A DNA stretch of 64,000 nucleotides, taken from NCBI GenBank assembly GCA_963704295.1, contig OY969884.1, positions 2,294,001 to 2,358,000 of the forward strand, given 5' to 3'. Source of the stretch: JACCVL01 sp963704295. Lineage in GTDB: Bacteria; Actinomycetota; Actinomycetes; Propionibacteriales; Nocardioidaceae. Made by a program: the position numbers and the translations under genes. This document shows positions 33,781-43,193 of the stretch, in pieces (position 1 is the first letter of the stretch; every line of letters begins with the position of its first letter). The notes under the pieces were generated by a model. That model was not told the origin of the DNA. It did not search any database and worked only from the letters and a program-made list of their open reading frames with translations.

Positions 33781-36609
33781 TCAGCGTCGGGCGGCCGGGA
33801 CGACGGCGACCGACGAGGCGGTGCCCCGCACGTCGGAGTCGAAGGCCATCAGCACTCGCCAGCCCGGGTTGCCCCTGGTGGGGATCCGGACGATCGACGT
33901 GCCGCGCTCCACGTGCACGTCCCGCTCACCGACGACCTCGGCGCCGTACATCGCGAACAGGTGCGCGGTGCCCGGACCCCTGGCCCGGATCGTGGCCCGC
34001 ACGGCGTGGTCGACCGGGACCGCCTCGACCACCTCCGCCGAGACCCGACGAGGCGTCTGCGGCAGGCCCGAGAGCGGCACTCCGGTGCGGATCGCCTGCA
34101 TGATCGACGGCGGCGACTCGACGCTGTTCAGCGCCGGGAAGTCCAGCAGCGGCTCGCTGGTCGGGACGGCCGGCGGTGCCGCGCCGTTGAGCACGACCTG
34201 GCCCCACCGGTAGGGGTCGCCCTGGACCCCGCCGAACGTCGACCAGCCCAATCGCGTCTGCCCGGTCTTGTCCTGGGTGTCGGAGTCGTAGACGAAGGCG
34301 TTGAAGCCCATCTCGTCGGGGTCGATCGTGTCCGGCAGCGCGCTCATCGGGATCTTCGCCTCGAGCACGTACCCCGAGTAGGGCTGCTTCAGCCGGGAGA
34401 TCATCTCGAAGCCCGGCGCGGTGTTCCCGGGCGCGAGCTGCGGCGTGCCGCTGCCCCCGACCAGCTCGAAGGTTCCGATCGGGCCCTGCCGGTTGTCGGC
34501 GTCGCGGGCCGCGCAGGAGACTTCCTGGGTCGTCGTCGGCAGCATCGCCACCTTGAACGTCGTCGAGGTGTTCTCCGAGTCGCCGGTCGGGTCGATCGCG
34601 AGCTCCACGGAGTCCACCCGCCAGTGCCGCTTGCAGTCGTTCGGCGCGAGCACGGTGCCCAGCGTGTCGTCGGTGACGTCGACGGCGACGTAGAGCGCGT
34701 CACCGGACCGGGTGATCGACCCGGTCGCGGAGCAGTCGGCCGCGTTGTCGCACTCCGACCCCTCCCAGCGGCGGCTCAGGTCGATCTCGGCGGCGTACTC
34801 GTCGGCGCCGATCTCACCGTCCAGGTCCGGCGCGGCGGAGTCGGGCAGGGTGACGGTCGGCACCAGCTCCAGCGCCGCGGCCGAGGTCGACACACCGGCC
34901 TCGCTGGTGGTGCGGACGGTGTAGTCGTAGTCGCCGTTCGTCCCGCCCTCGTTCGCGGTCGGGAGCGAGGCGTCATCGTTGGTGACGGTGACGTCGACCC
35001 GCTCCGTCGCCCCGGCGGCCAGGCCGGCGTACCGCTGCGGGCCGTCGGAGCTGAAGCCGTCCGGGAGCTGCAGCCGGACCCGCCCGGACTGCGGCTGGTT
35101 CCCGTGGTTGGTGACGTCGACCGAGACGGTCCGGCTGCCGCCGGAGGGCAGCGTGAGCACCGGCTTGACGATGCCCTTCAGCTGCTCGACCCCGACCCGG
35201 TCGGCCCAGCGATGGAACTTGGCGACCTGGGGCAGCAGCTCCTGGGTGCCCTCGACCACCGGCACCACCCGCAGCTGCTGGTCGGTGAAGCCGGTTCCGT
35301 TCCGGGACCGGACGGTCAGCCCGACCAGGGCCCGGCCGGTCGCGGCGTCCTGGCGGGCGGTGACGTCGAAGGACCGCCTCACCGTCTCGCCCGCGGTGAG
35401 CCGTCCGATCCGGATCGTCGAGGGACCCGACCAGCCGGTGGGGAGGTCGACGCTCATCCGCACGTTGCGCAGCCGCCGGTCGGCGGGCGCGGTGAGCTCG
35501 ACGTCGAGGGTGGACGTGCCACCGCCGACCACGTCGAAGTCGTCGGTCGACAGGTCGAGACCGGTGCCGAGCGGGAGCCCGCCCAGCGTCCGCAGGACGG
35601 CGCCCTCGAGCATCGTCGACGAGTCGGAGGCCGGCGCGGTCTGGTCGCCACGGATGAACGGCACCCGTGCGTCGATCTGGGTGACGTAGTCGCAGCCGAT
35701 CTGTGCCGGGTCCGAGCTGACGTCGGGGAAGCCGGCCCAGCCCTGGGAGGCGTACTTGCGCTGCGCCTCCCGCTCGATCTGCGCCCAGGTCTTCCCGTTC
35801 TCGGCCCGACGCCCGCCCCAGACGCCGTAGATGTCGTCGGCCGGGTTGGTCGGGGTGAAGCTGGTCGGGCAGTTCGGCCCGGTGGCGCCGGCCTGACCGC
35901 TGACCGCGATGGTGAGCAGCTTGTCCGGCGAGAACGGCTCGAGGCCGTCCCGGGTGATCTGGGCCGGGTACCGGGAGGGATCGCCGGCGGCGTAGTACGC
36001 CTCGATCAGCAGCAGCGCGGCCTCCTGGTGTGCCCCGTGGTTGCCCGGGCTGGGCGCGGGGCTCATCGTCATCACGACCTCGGGCGTGGTCTCGCGGATG
36101 ACCCGGACGAGGCGTCCGAGCGTCGCCCGGTGACCCCACGCCTGCTGGTGCAGCGGTGCGCTGACCGAGTAGTAGAAGTCGACCCGGTCGAGGTTGTAGA
36201 CATCGGAGATCCCGACCGTCCCGACGGCCGCTCGCTCCTCGTACTCGCGGATCAGGCCGAGCGCCGGGCCCTCCTCGGGTCCGATGGCGTTGCCGCCCCC
36301 CTCGCCCCGGGTGATGGTCACGACGCCGGTCCGGGCGCCGTAGCGCTGCTTCCACTCGCCGAACATCGACAGCCGTCCGGCCTCGTCGTCGGGGTGCGCC
36401 CCGACGTAGAGGACGTCGAGGTCCGCGGCGCCGTCGTGCGCCGCGACCCGCGCGGAATCGGTCGTCGCCGCCGTCGCCGGTCCGGTGACCGGTGCCGTGG
36501 CCAGGCCGAGCCCGAGCAGGGCGGCCGTCGCGAGCAGGCCGGCCCGCCGGCTGGCGCCGGGCCGCGGATCGGGGTGGGCGGTGCCACCCGGGTGCTGAGG
36601 TCTGGACAT
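33781..36609 (-). CDS. secreted PIG-L family deacetylase with C-terminal CBM9-like domain
   Basis: 942 residues. Signal peptide ~20-50 (LLATAALLGLGLATAPVTGPATA), then a PIG-L/LmbE deacetylase domain (~60-330) with the zinc motif GAHPDDEAG and the matching AHQEAALL histidine, which hydrolyses N-acetyl groups of GlcNAc-type substrates. After two Ig/NEW3-like beta domains (~380-600), a region from ~600 (DSAAPDLDGEIGADEYAAEIDLSRRW to YRWGQVVLNG) fits a family 9 carbohydrate-binding module or DOMON-like fold. Genes for ABC sugar uptake and NagB adjoin it, so it likely deacetylates an extracellular glycan before uptake. Confidence 0.9.
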   Translation of the reverse strand: MSRPQHPGGTAHPDPRPGASRRAGLLATAALLGLGLATAPVTGPATAATTDSARVAAHDGAADLDVLYVGAHPDDEAGRLSMFGEWKQRYGARTGVVTITRGEGGGNAIGPEEGPALGLIREYEERAAVGTVGISDVYNLDRVDFYYSVSAPLHQQAWGHRATLGRLVRVIRETTPEVVMTMSPAPSPGNHGAHQEAALLLIEAYYAAGDPSRYPAQITRDGLEPFSPDKLLTIAVSGQAGATGPNCPTSFTPTNPADDIYGVWGGRRAENGKTWAQIEREAQRKYASQGWAGFPDVSSDPAQIGCDYVTQIDARVPFIRGDQTAPASDSSTMLEGAVLRTLGGLPLGTGLDLSTDDFDVVGGGTSTLDVELTAPADRRLRNVRMSVDLPTGWSGPSTIRIGRLTAGETVRRSFDVTARQDAATGRALVGLTVRSRNGTGFTDQQLRVVPVVEGTQELLPQVAKFHRWADRVGVEQLKGIVKPVLTLPSGGSRTVSVDVTNHGNQPQSGRVRLQLPDGFSSDGPQRYAGLAAGATERVDVTVTNDDASLPTANEGGTNGDYDYTVRTTSEAGVSTSAAALELVPTVTLPDSAAPDLDGEIGADEYAAEIDLSRRWEGSECDNAADCSATGSITRSGDALYVAVDVTDDTLGTVLAPNDCKRHWRVDSVELAIDPTGDSENTSTTFKVAMLPTTTQEVSCAARDADNRQGPIGTFELVGGSGTPQLAPGNTAPGFEMISRLKQPYSGYVLEAKIPMSALPDTIDPDEMGFNAFVYDSDTQDKTGQTRLGWSTFGGVQGDPYRWGQVVLNGAAPPAVPTSEPLLDFPALNSVESPPSIMQAIRTGVPLSGLPQTPRRVSAEVVEAVPVDHAVRATIRARGPGTAHLFAMYGAEVVGERDVHVERGTSIVRIPTRGNPGWRVLMAFDSDVRGTASSVAVVPAARR

Positions 36610-36642
36610 TGAGGAGCCCCCTTCGTGAGCGTGATGGATGGG

Positions 36643-37452
36643 TCAGCCTTTGGTCGAACCGTCGACGATTCCGCGGATGAAGTGCCGTTGGGCGAACAGG
36701 TAGAACACGACCACCGGCGTCGCGACCAGGACGGCGCCGGCCGCCAGCAGCGAGGTGCCTGCGGTGTACTGGCCCTGGAACAGCGCCAGGCCAAGGGGCG
36801 CGGTGAGCAGCTCGCCGTTGGGGATGACCACCAGCGGCAGCAGGAACTCGTTCCACGTCCACATGAAGAACAGCACCATCATGGTCAGCACCGCGGGACG
36901 GCCCATCGGCAGCAGCACCGACCAGAAGATCCGCAGGTGCCCGGCGCCGTCCAGCCGGGCCGCCTCGACCACCTCGCGGGAGGAGCTGCGGAAGTACGCC
37001 CGCATCCAGAACGTGCCGAAGGCCAGGGACTGGGCGATCTGCGGGAAGATCAGCGCGGTGTAGGTGTCCAGCAGGTCGACGCTGCGCAGCTGGAAGTAGA
37101 GCGGGATCACGATTGCCTCGCTCGGCACCATCAGCCCGAGGAGCAGCACGTAGAACAGCACCGACGATCCGCGAAAGCGCATGGTGCCGAAGGCGTAGCC
37201 CGCCAGCGCGGACAGCAGCGATGCCCCGACGACCACGCAACCGGTGACGATCACGCTGGTGCGCAGGTAGCTGCCGAATTGCCCCTCGTCCCAGGCCGCC
37301 GCGAAGTTGCCCAGGTCGACCCCGGCCGCCGCGCCGATCGCGTCCGGCTGCACCGCCTTCACGAGGATCAGCCCCACCGGGTAGAGCGCGAGCAGCGCGG
37401 CCAGCGTCAGCACGCCGTACGTGGTCGCGCGCTCCAGCGCCGAGGTCCTCAT
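36643..37452 (-). CDS. carbohydrate ABC transporter permease, MalG type
   Basis: 269 residues from ATG 37452. Six hydrophobic segments and the EAA loop EVVEAARLDGAGHLRIFWSVLLPMGRP in its usual position. CUT1-type inner permease partner of the following gene, with which it overlaps by 4 bp (ATGA). No ATP-binding subunit is encoded nearby, as in actinomycete systems that share a MsiK-type ATPase. Confidence 0.93.
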   Translation of the reverse strand: MRTSALERATTYGVLTLAALLALYPVGLILVKAVQPDAIGAAAGVDLGNFAAAWDEGQFGSYLRTSVIVTGCVVVGASLLSALAGYAFGTMRFRGSSVLFYVLLLGLMVPSEAIVIPLYFQLRSVDLLDTYTALIFPQIAQSLAFGTFWMRAYFRSSSREVVEAARLDGAGHLRIFWSVLLPMGRPAVLTMMVLFFMWTWNEFLLPLVVIPNGELLTAPLGLALFQGQYTAGTSLLAAGAVLVATPVVVFYLFAQRHFIRGIVDGSTKG

Positions 37453-38369
37453 GCCGCTCGCTCGTCGGGCGCGATCCGGTTGACAAGCCAGGTCGCGCCG
37501 AGGATCACCGCGGTGAGCACCAGCGCGACCGTGATGCCGGTGCCGACGTCTCCCTCCAGGATCGCCCGGTCGTAGACCTCGTACGACGGGACTCGGGAGG
37601 CGTTGCCGGGCCCGCCGGCGGTCATCACGTAGACCAGGTCGAACGTGCGCAGCGCCGCGACCATCGTGAGCGTGAGCGCGACGGCCAGCTCGCCCCGGAC
37701 CGCGGGCAGGCTGACGGCGAGGAACTCGCGGAACGCCCCCGCGCCGTCGAGGCGCGCCGCCTCGTACAGCTCCCGGCCGACCTTCGACAGCCCGGCGAGG
37801 AACAGCACCATGCACAGGCCGGTGCCGACCCAGGTGCCCACCAGTCCGATCGCGACGAGGACCCAGTCGGGGTCACCGAGCCAACCGCGGGCCAGCCCGT
37901 CCAGCCCGAGCGCGCCGAGCACGTCGTTCAGCGAGCCCTGGGGGGCGTAGATCTGCCGCCACACCACCGCGACGACGGTGAGGGCGACCACCTGGGGCAG
38001 GAAGATCACGGTACGGAAGAAGCCGGCCCCGCGGACCGTCGACCGGGTCATCAGCGAGGCCAGCACGAGTCCCAGCAGCACCGGGAGCAGGCTGAAGAAG
38101 GCGACGAGCACCAGGGCGTGCACGAACGGCGCCCGCAGCTCGGGGTCGGTGAACACCGCCACGTAGTTGTCCAGGCCGACCCAGGTGCCGAGGCCCAGCC
38201 CGTCCCACTCGAAGAACGACAGCTGGACCGCGTAGCCGAGCGGAGCCAGCAGGAACAGCGCGAAGACGAGCAGCGCCGGGGCGATGTAGAGGTAGCCGAC
38301 GCGCCGCGGCTCCCCGGGCGGACCCGCCTGCCGGCGGGCCGCCCGGGGACGGCGCGAGGTGTCGGACAC
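37449..38369 (-). CDS. carbohydrate ABC transporter permease, MalF type
   Basis: 306 residues from GTG 38369. Cytoplasmic head rich in Arg/Pro, six membrane helices and the EAA loop ELYEAARLDGAGAFREFLAVSLPAVRG. It heterodimerises with the MalG-type permease whose start overlaps its stop. Directly downstream of the binding-protein gene, nine bases after its stop. Confidence 0.93.
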   Translation of the reverse strand: MSDTSRRPRAARRQAGPPGEPRRVGYLYIAPALLVFALFLLAPLGYAVQLSFFEWDGLGLGTWVGLDNYVAVFTDPELRAPFVHALVLVAFFSLLPVLLGLVLASLMTRSTVRGAGFFRTVIFLPQVVALTVVAVVWRQIYAPQGSLNDVLGALGLDGLARGWLGDPDWVLVAIGLVGTWVGTGLCMVLFLAGLSKVGRELYEAARLDGAGAFREFLAVSLPAVRGELAVALTLTMVAALRTFDLVYVMTAGGPGNASRVPSYEVYDRAILEGDVGTGITVALVLTAVILGATWLVNRIAPDERAA

Positions 38370-38378
38370 GGGCGGGGG

Positions 38379-39737
38379 TCAGCTGCCGGAGACGAACGAG
38401 GTGTACTCGTCCTCGAGCGTCTGGAGGAACTCCTCCTCGCTCACCGAGCCGTTGCCCAGCTCCTGGACCTGGGCGGTGATCAGGTCGTAGAAGTCCGGCG
38501 TCGCGTAGTCCAGGTACGGGACCAGCGCGTCCTCGTCACCGGCGGTCGTCCATGCGGCCAGCACATCGGACGCGACCCCGTCCGCCGACTCCGGTGACCC
38601 GCCGACGACCGGCAGGTTGCCGGCATCCTGGATCATCTGCATGGCCTCGTCGCTGGTGATGAAGTCGATGTAGGCCGCCGCCACGTCCGCGTTCTCCGAG
38701 GCCTCGGTGATCGAGAACGGCAGGCCGGTGCCGCCGGTGACGGCGCGCTCGCCGGTGGCACCCACGGGCGGCAGGAAGAAGCCGACGTTGTCCCCCATCG
38801 CGGCGTCGAGGTCGGCCTGCAGCCAGGTGCCGGCGATGAGGAACACGCCCTCGCCCTTCGCGAAGTCCTGCCAGGCCGGGTCGTAGCCGACGCCGTTGAA
38901 GTCCGGGGTGAAGTAGCCCGACTCCACCCAGTCGGTGAACGTCGTGGTCGCGTCCATGTTCGGCTCCGCCGTCCACGAAGCGCCCTCACGGCCGAAGCCG
39001 AGGTTGCGGATGTCCTCGCGCGGCACGAACTGGTTGTGCACGAAGCCGTAGTCGTGGATGCCGGGCCAGCCGTCGAGGTTGCCGAACTGGATCGGCAGCT
39101 CGCCGGCGTCGGCAGCCTTGGCCAGCGCGTCCTCGAACTCGTCGGTGGTCTGCGGGACCTCCAGCCCGAGGTCGGTCAGCTTGGACTTGTTGTAGAAGAC
39201 CCCGACCAGCTCGCCGACCTGCGCGAGTCCGTAGAGGTTGCCCTCGCCGAACGTCGCACCGTCGTCGCTGTAGGTCGCGAGCGAGCGCACCGACTCGGGG
39301 AAGCGCTCGGTCCAGCCGTATGCCTCGGCGTACCCGTCCAGGGACTGCAGCAGGCCGTTCTGCACGAACGCCCCCATGTCGGTGCGGCCGTTGTTGGCCT
39401 GCACGACGTCGGGGGCGTCCTCGGAGGTGATGGCGTTGCGGAGGGTGCGCTGCAGGTCGGCGAAGGAGCGCTTGGTCCGGTCGATCGTGACGTTCGGATA
39501 CTCCGCCATGAACGCGTCGTTCAGCGCCGCGATCTGCTCGGCCTGCCCACCGCGCACCTCCTGGTCCCACACCGTCAAGGTGACGTCGCCGAGGCTGGCG
39601 ATGTCGGTCGTGACATCGTCGGCGCCGGTCTCGGTGCCGGTTCCGCCCTCCTCACCCGGGGCGCAGGCGGCGGTCGCGAACAGCAGCACGCCGGTGAGGG
39701 CCGCGACGATCGTCCGGCGTGGGCGGATGTAGGTCAT
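38379..39737 (-). CDS. extracellular solute-binding protein (CUT1 family lipoprotein)
   Basis: 452 residues from ATG 39737 (GGAGCACAC upstream). Lipoprotein signal: hydrophobic stretch ending at Cys24 (LLFATAACAPGEE). The mature part matches family 1 sugar-binding proteins: VTLTVWDQEVRGGQAEQIAALNDAFMAEYPNV, VVQANNGRTDM, FYNKSKLTDLGL. Its start overlaps the PfkB-kinase stop by 4 bp. It captures the sugar or oligosaccharide imported by the two permeases. Confidence 0.94.
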   Translation of the reverse strand: MTYIRPRRTIVAALTGVLLFATAACAPGEEGGTGTETGADDVTTDIASLGDVTLTVWDQEVRGGQAEQIAALNDAFMAEYPNVTIDRTKRSFADLQRTLRNAITSEDAPDVVQANNGRTDMGAFVQNGLLQSLDGYAEAYGWTERFPESVRSLATYSDDGATFGEGNLYGLAQVGELVGVFYNKSKLTDLGLEVPQTTDEFEDALAKAADAGELPIQFGNLDGWPGIHDYGFVHNQFVPREDIRNLGFGREGASWTAEPNMDATTTFTDWVESGYFTPDFNGVGYDPAWQDFAKGEGVFLIAGTWLQADLDAAMGDNVGFFLPPVGATGERAVTGGTGLPFSITEASENADVAAAYIDFITSDEAMQMIQDAGNLPVVGGSPESADGVASDVLAAWTTAGDEDALVPYLDYATPDFYDLITAQVQELGNGSVSEEEFLQTLEDEYTSFVSGS

Positions 39738-40926
39738 GTGTGCTCCAGGGGTGCGGTGGCGGGTGGATCTGCGGGTGGGAGGGGCGAGGCGGGCGCCGGC
39801 GGTGGTGGCGCGACGCCGAAGTGGGACAGCGAGGCGTGCCCGACGGGTCGGGGGCCGTGCCGGGAGTGGTCGTGGCTGCCGGCGTCGAAGCCGATCGTGG
39901 GCACGGCCCGGGCGAACATCCGGTGCTCGACGCCGGCCAGCACCCCCTCGAGGAAACCGTAGTCGCGGACCAGGCGGCTGTCCTGGTCGAGATCGGTCCA
40001 CCAGTCGCACACGTCGGCCCAGCCGGGCGCGGCCAGCGCCCCACCGACGTCCCGCACCGAGAGCGCGGCGGCGAGATTGGCGAACCGGATGCGCTGCTGC
40101 AGGGGCCAGTCCCGCAGCGTCCCCGCCATCAGGGCGGCCAGGAAGACGTCACCCGCCCCGGTCGGGTCGATGGCCGGGACCGGAACACCGGGGACCCAGA
40201 CCGTCTCGCCCGTACGCTCGTCGGCGGCGTAGGCCCCGCCGCTGCCCGCGGTGACGACGGCCAGCGGCACCCAGTCGCGCAGTGCCTCGAGGGCCGCCCC
40301 GGGGTGAGCGGTGCCGGTGTAGGCCATCGCCTCGGCCGCGTTCGGCACGAACGCGTGGCAGCCCTCGAGCCGGTCGCGCAGGGCGAGCGCGTCCCAGGCG
40401 CCGGTGTCGTCCCAGCCGACGTCGGCGAAGACCAGGCTGCCGCGGTCGACGAAACCGTCGACCCACGGCGCCCGGGAGCCGTCCATGTCGGCGAAGCAGG
40501 CTCGGGCCTCGGGCACGTCGGTGAACAGGACCTCGGGCTGTACCGGCGGCTCGTGGGCATGGGTGACCATGGCTCGGTCGTCGTCGTAGGCGAGCGACAC
40601 GGTGACGGGGGAGTGCCAGTCGGGGACCCGCTTCGAGCCCGACAGGTCGACGCCCTCGTCCTCCTCCAGGTGGTCCAGCAGAAGTCGCCGTAGACGTCGT
40701 ATCCGAAGGCGGCGACGAGACCGGTCGACACCCCGAGCCGGGACGCGGCGACCGCGAGGGTCGCGGCCCCGCCGGGGCTGGAGCCCATGCCGTCGGCGTT
40801 GATCTCGCGGCCTCCGACGGGGGCGGCACGGAGCCCGGTGAAGATCAGGTCGAGGAAGACCGTGCCGGTCACGACGAGGTCGAGCGGCGCCGCAGCGCGC
40901 TGCCCGGCAGCGTCGGGGTCGGACAT
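39734..40926 (-). CDS. PfkB family sugar kinase, one-base frameshift
   Basis: Starts at ATG 40926 behind a very strong AAGGAGGTG site. N-terminal part: VVTGTVFLDLIFTGL, GGREINADGMGSSPGGAATLAVAASRLG, AAFGYDVYGDF. The frame breaks near 40679-40683 (CTTC missing one C) and continues as LLDHLEEDEGVDLSG down to the ATP/anion motif IDPTGAGDVFLAALMAG and an extended C-terminus. 1193 bases = 2 mod 3, one base missing. With it restored the protein is ~397 residues, longer than most PfkB kinases because of ~70 extra C-terminal residues. It likely phosphorylates the imported sugar. The stop overlaps the binding-protein start. Confidence 0.85.
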
Positions 40927-40963
40927 GGCGGCACCTCCTTCTCCGGGCGCAGTCTGGCCCAGG

Positions 40964-41037
40964 TGCGCATTTGTGCGCAAGTGTCACCCAGTGGTGTCAT
41001 CTCATGCTCACTACTGAGCATATTTGGCTGCTACGGT
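40964..41037. promoter_or_regulatory. divergent control region of sugar operon and deoR-GH4
   Basis: Two dyads lie between the kinase and the DeoR gene: TGCGCA-TTTG-TGCGCA at 40964-40979, and the perfect 7-4-7 inverted repeat ATGCTCA-CTAC-TGAGCAT at 41004-41021. A plus-strand -10 TACGGT at 41032-41037 is followed after six bases by the DeoR GTG, i.e. a leaderless start. The 41004 dyad, ten bases before the -10, is the best candidate DeoR operator. Confidence 0.5.
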
Positions 41038-41043
41038 GTCGCC

Positions 41044-41811
41044 GTGCTCGCCCGGCGCCGCCACGACCGCATCCTCGAGCGGCTGCGTGCCAGCGGGCCC
41101 GCGGAGGTCTCGGAGCTGTCCATCGAGCTCGGCGTCAGCGGCGCCACCGTACGTCGGGACCTGTCCTTCCTGGAAGCCGAGGGGATGCTGCAGCGCGTCC
41201 ATGGCGGGGCGGCGCCGCTGGGCACGGTCGAGCCGCCGTTCGACGTGGTGGCCGCCGACCACCAGGACGCGAAGCTCCGGGTCGGGCAGGCGGCCGCCGG
41301 GCTGGTCCTCGACGGGGACGTCCTGCTCGTCGACATCGGCACCACCACCAGCCACCTCGCTCGCGCGCTGCGCGGTCGCGAGGTCACCGTGATCACCTCG
41401 AGCCTCCCGGTCTACGAGGAGCTCGTGCACGACGACGTCGTCGAACTGATCCTGCTCGGCGGCGTCGTGCGCCGGAACTACCGCTCGCTGGTGGGCTTCC
41501 TCACCGAGCAGGCGATCCGCCAGGTGCGGGCCGACGTGTTGTTCCTCGGCACCAGCGGCGTACGCCGGGACGGCAGCGTGCTCGACACCACCGCGGTCGA
41601 GGTCCCGGTGAAGCGGGGCATGATCGAGGTGGCCGAGCGCACGGTCCTGGTCGCCGACGCGAGCAAGTTCCCCGGCAAGGGGATCGCCCGCGTCTGCGGT
41701 GCCGGCGACCTGTCGGCCGTCGTCACCGAGCCCGGGGCCGACCCCGACACCCTGGGCTGCCTCGGCGAGTCGGGCGTCGAGATCATCACCACCTCGGAGG
41801 AGCCCGCGTGA
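41044..41811 (+). CDS. DeoR family transcriptional regulator of sugar metabolism
   Basis: 255 residues from GTG 41044 (leaderless, see the -10 six bases upstream). N-terminal DeoR helix-turn-helix (RRRHDRILERLRASGPAEVSELSIELGVSGATVRRDLSFLEAEGMLQRVHGGA) and a C-terminal sensor of the DeoRC type (VDIGTTTSHLARALRG, LLGGVVRRNYRSLVGFLTEQAI, LFLGTSGVRRDGSVLDTTAVEVPVKRGMIEVAERTVLVADASKFPGKGIARVC). It represses sugar genes and is released by a phosphosugar. It overlaps the GH4 gene by 4 bp (GTGA), divergent from the operon it likely controls. Confidence 0.93.
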   Translation: MLARRRHDRILERLRASGPAEVSELSIELGVSGATVRRDLSFLEAEGMLQRVHGGAAPLGTVEPPFDVVAADHQDAKLRVGQAAAGLVLDGDVLLVDIGTTTSHLARALRGREVTVITSSLPVYEELVHDDVVELILLGGVVRRNYRSLVGFLTEQAIRQVRADVLFLGTSGVRRDGSVLDTTAVEVPVKRGMIEVAERTVLVADASKFPGKGIARVCGAGDLSAVVTEPGADPDTLGCLGESGVEIITTSEEPA

Positions 41812-43159
41812 AGCTCACCATCCTCGGCGGCGGCGGCTTCCGGGTCCCGCTGGTCTACCGGGCGCTGCTCGCCGACGACGGTCCGGGCCGGGTCACCGAC
41901 CTGGTCCTGTACGACGTCGACGCCGCCCGGCTCCGCACCATCGGCCGCGTGCTGGCGGACGCCGAGCGCGTGCCGGCCGCGCCGGGCCGCGGGTGCACCT
42001 CGAGACCGATCTGGACACGTCGCTGCGTGGCGCCGACTTCGTGTTCTCCGCGATCCGGGTCGGGGGGCTGGCCGGGCGAGTCTGTGACGAGCGCGCGGCG
42101 CTGGACCGCGGCGTGCTCGGCCAGGAGACCACCGGCGCGGGCGGGGTCTGCTACGGGCTGCGCACGATCCCGGTCGCGATGCACATCGCCGAGGCCGTCC
42201 GCCGGCTCGCCCCCGCCGCGTACGTCATCAACTTCACCAACCCGGCGGGGATGGTCACCGAGGCGATGTCCCGCCTGCTCGGCGACCGCGTGGTCGGCAT
42301 CTGCGACTCCCCGGTGGGACTGTTCAAGCGAATGGCTCGGGCGCTCGACGTCGACCCGGACCGGGCGGTGTTCGACTACGCCGGGCTGAACCACCTCGGC
42401 TGGCTGCGCCGGGTGCTCGTCGACGGGACCGACCTGCTTCCGGGGCTGCTCGACGACCCGGCGGCCCTGCTCACGACCGAGGAGGGCCGGCTGTTCGGGC
42501 CGGAGTGGCTGGCGTCGCTCGGCACCGTGCCGAACGAGTACCTCTGGTACTGGTACTACAACGCGGACGCGATCACGGCCGCCGCCAAGGCCGGCCACAC
42601 CCGGGGTGAGCTGCTGCAGCGGCAGCAGCGCGACTTCTGGGCCGACGGCTCGGAGGTGGACGCAGGCGCGTTCGCGCGGTGGGAGCGGGCCAGGATCGAG
42701 CGGGAGGCGAGCTACATGGCCGACAGCCGCGACGCGACCGGCGCCGGCGAGCGGGACCAGGAGGACCTCGACGGTGGTGGCTACGACCGGGTCGCCCTGC
42801 AGCTGATGCGCGCGGTGACTCGGGACGAGCGCACCACGCTCGTGCTGAACGTTCCCAACCGGCACACCCTGGCCGGGCTGGACACCGATGCCGTGGTCGA
42901 GGTCCAGTGCGCGGTCGACGCCAATGGCTGGCGGCCCTACGCCACCGACCCGCTCGACCCGCACGCCGCCGGTCTGGTGACCACGATGAAGGCAGTGGAG
43001 CGGACCACCATCGAGGCGGCGCTCTCCGGCTCGTACGCCACCGCGACCAAGGCGCTCGCGCTGCACCCACTGATCGGCTCGGTGACCATCGCGCGCGGCA
43101 TCCTTGACACCCAGCTGGCCGCGCTGCCGGACCTGCGCGCGGTCCTCTCCGCCCGCTGA
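41808..43159 (+). CDS. GH4 family 6-phospho-glycosidase, one-base frameshift
   Basis: GTG 41808 overlaps the DeoR stop. N-terminal NAD-binding ILGGGGFRVPLVYRALL, then the frame breaks at 41990/41991 (CGC-GGG lacking a C) and resumes as RVHLETDLDTSLRGADFVFSAIRVGGLAGR. Family 4 landmarks follow: INFTNPAGMVTEAM, GICDSPVGL, NHLGWLR, the metal/redox region. Length 1352 = 2 mod 3, one base missing; restored ~450 residues is normal. GH4 enzymes use NAD+ and Mn2+ to split 6-phospho-alpha- or beta-glycosides. A substrate imported by the nearby ABC system and phosphorylated is plausible. Confidence 0.86.
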
Positions 43160-43193
43160 TTGCGGGCGCGCCGACCGACTGCCCCTGAGCAGC

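Noticed and set aside
33586..36612. 1008-codon open frame on the plus strand
   Set aside because: Antisense to the PIG-L gene, no recognisable domain, while the minus strand has signal peptide and catalytic motifs.
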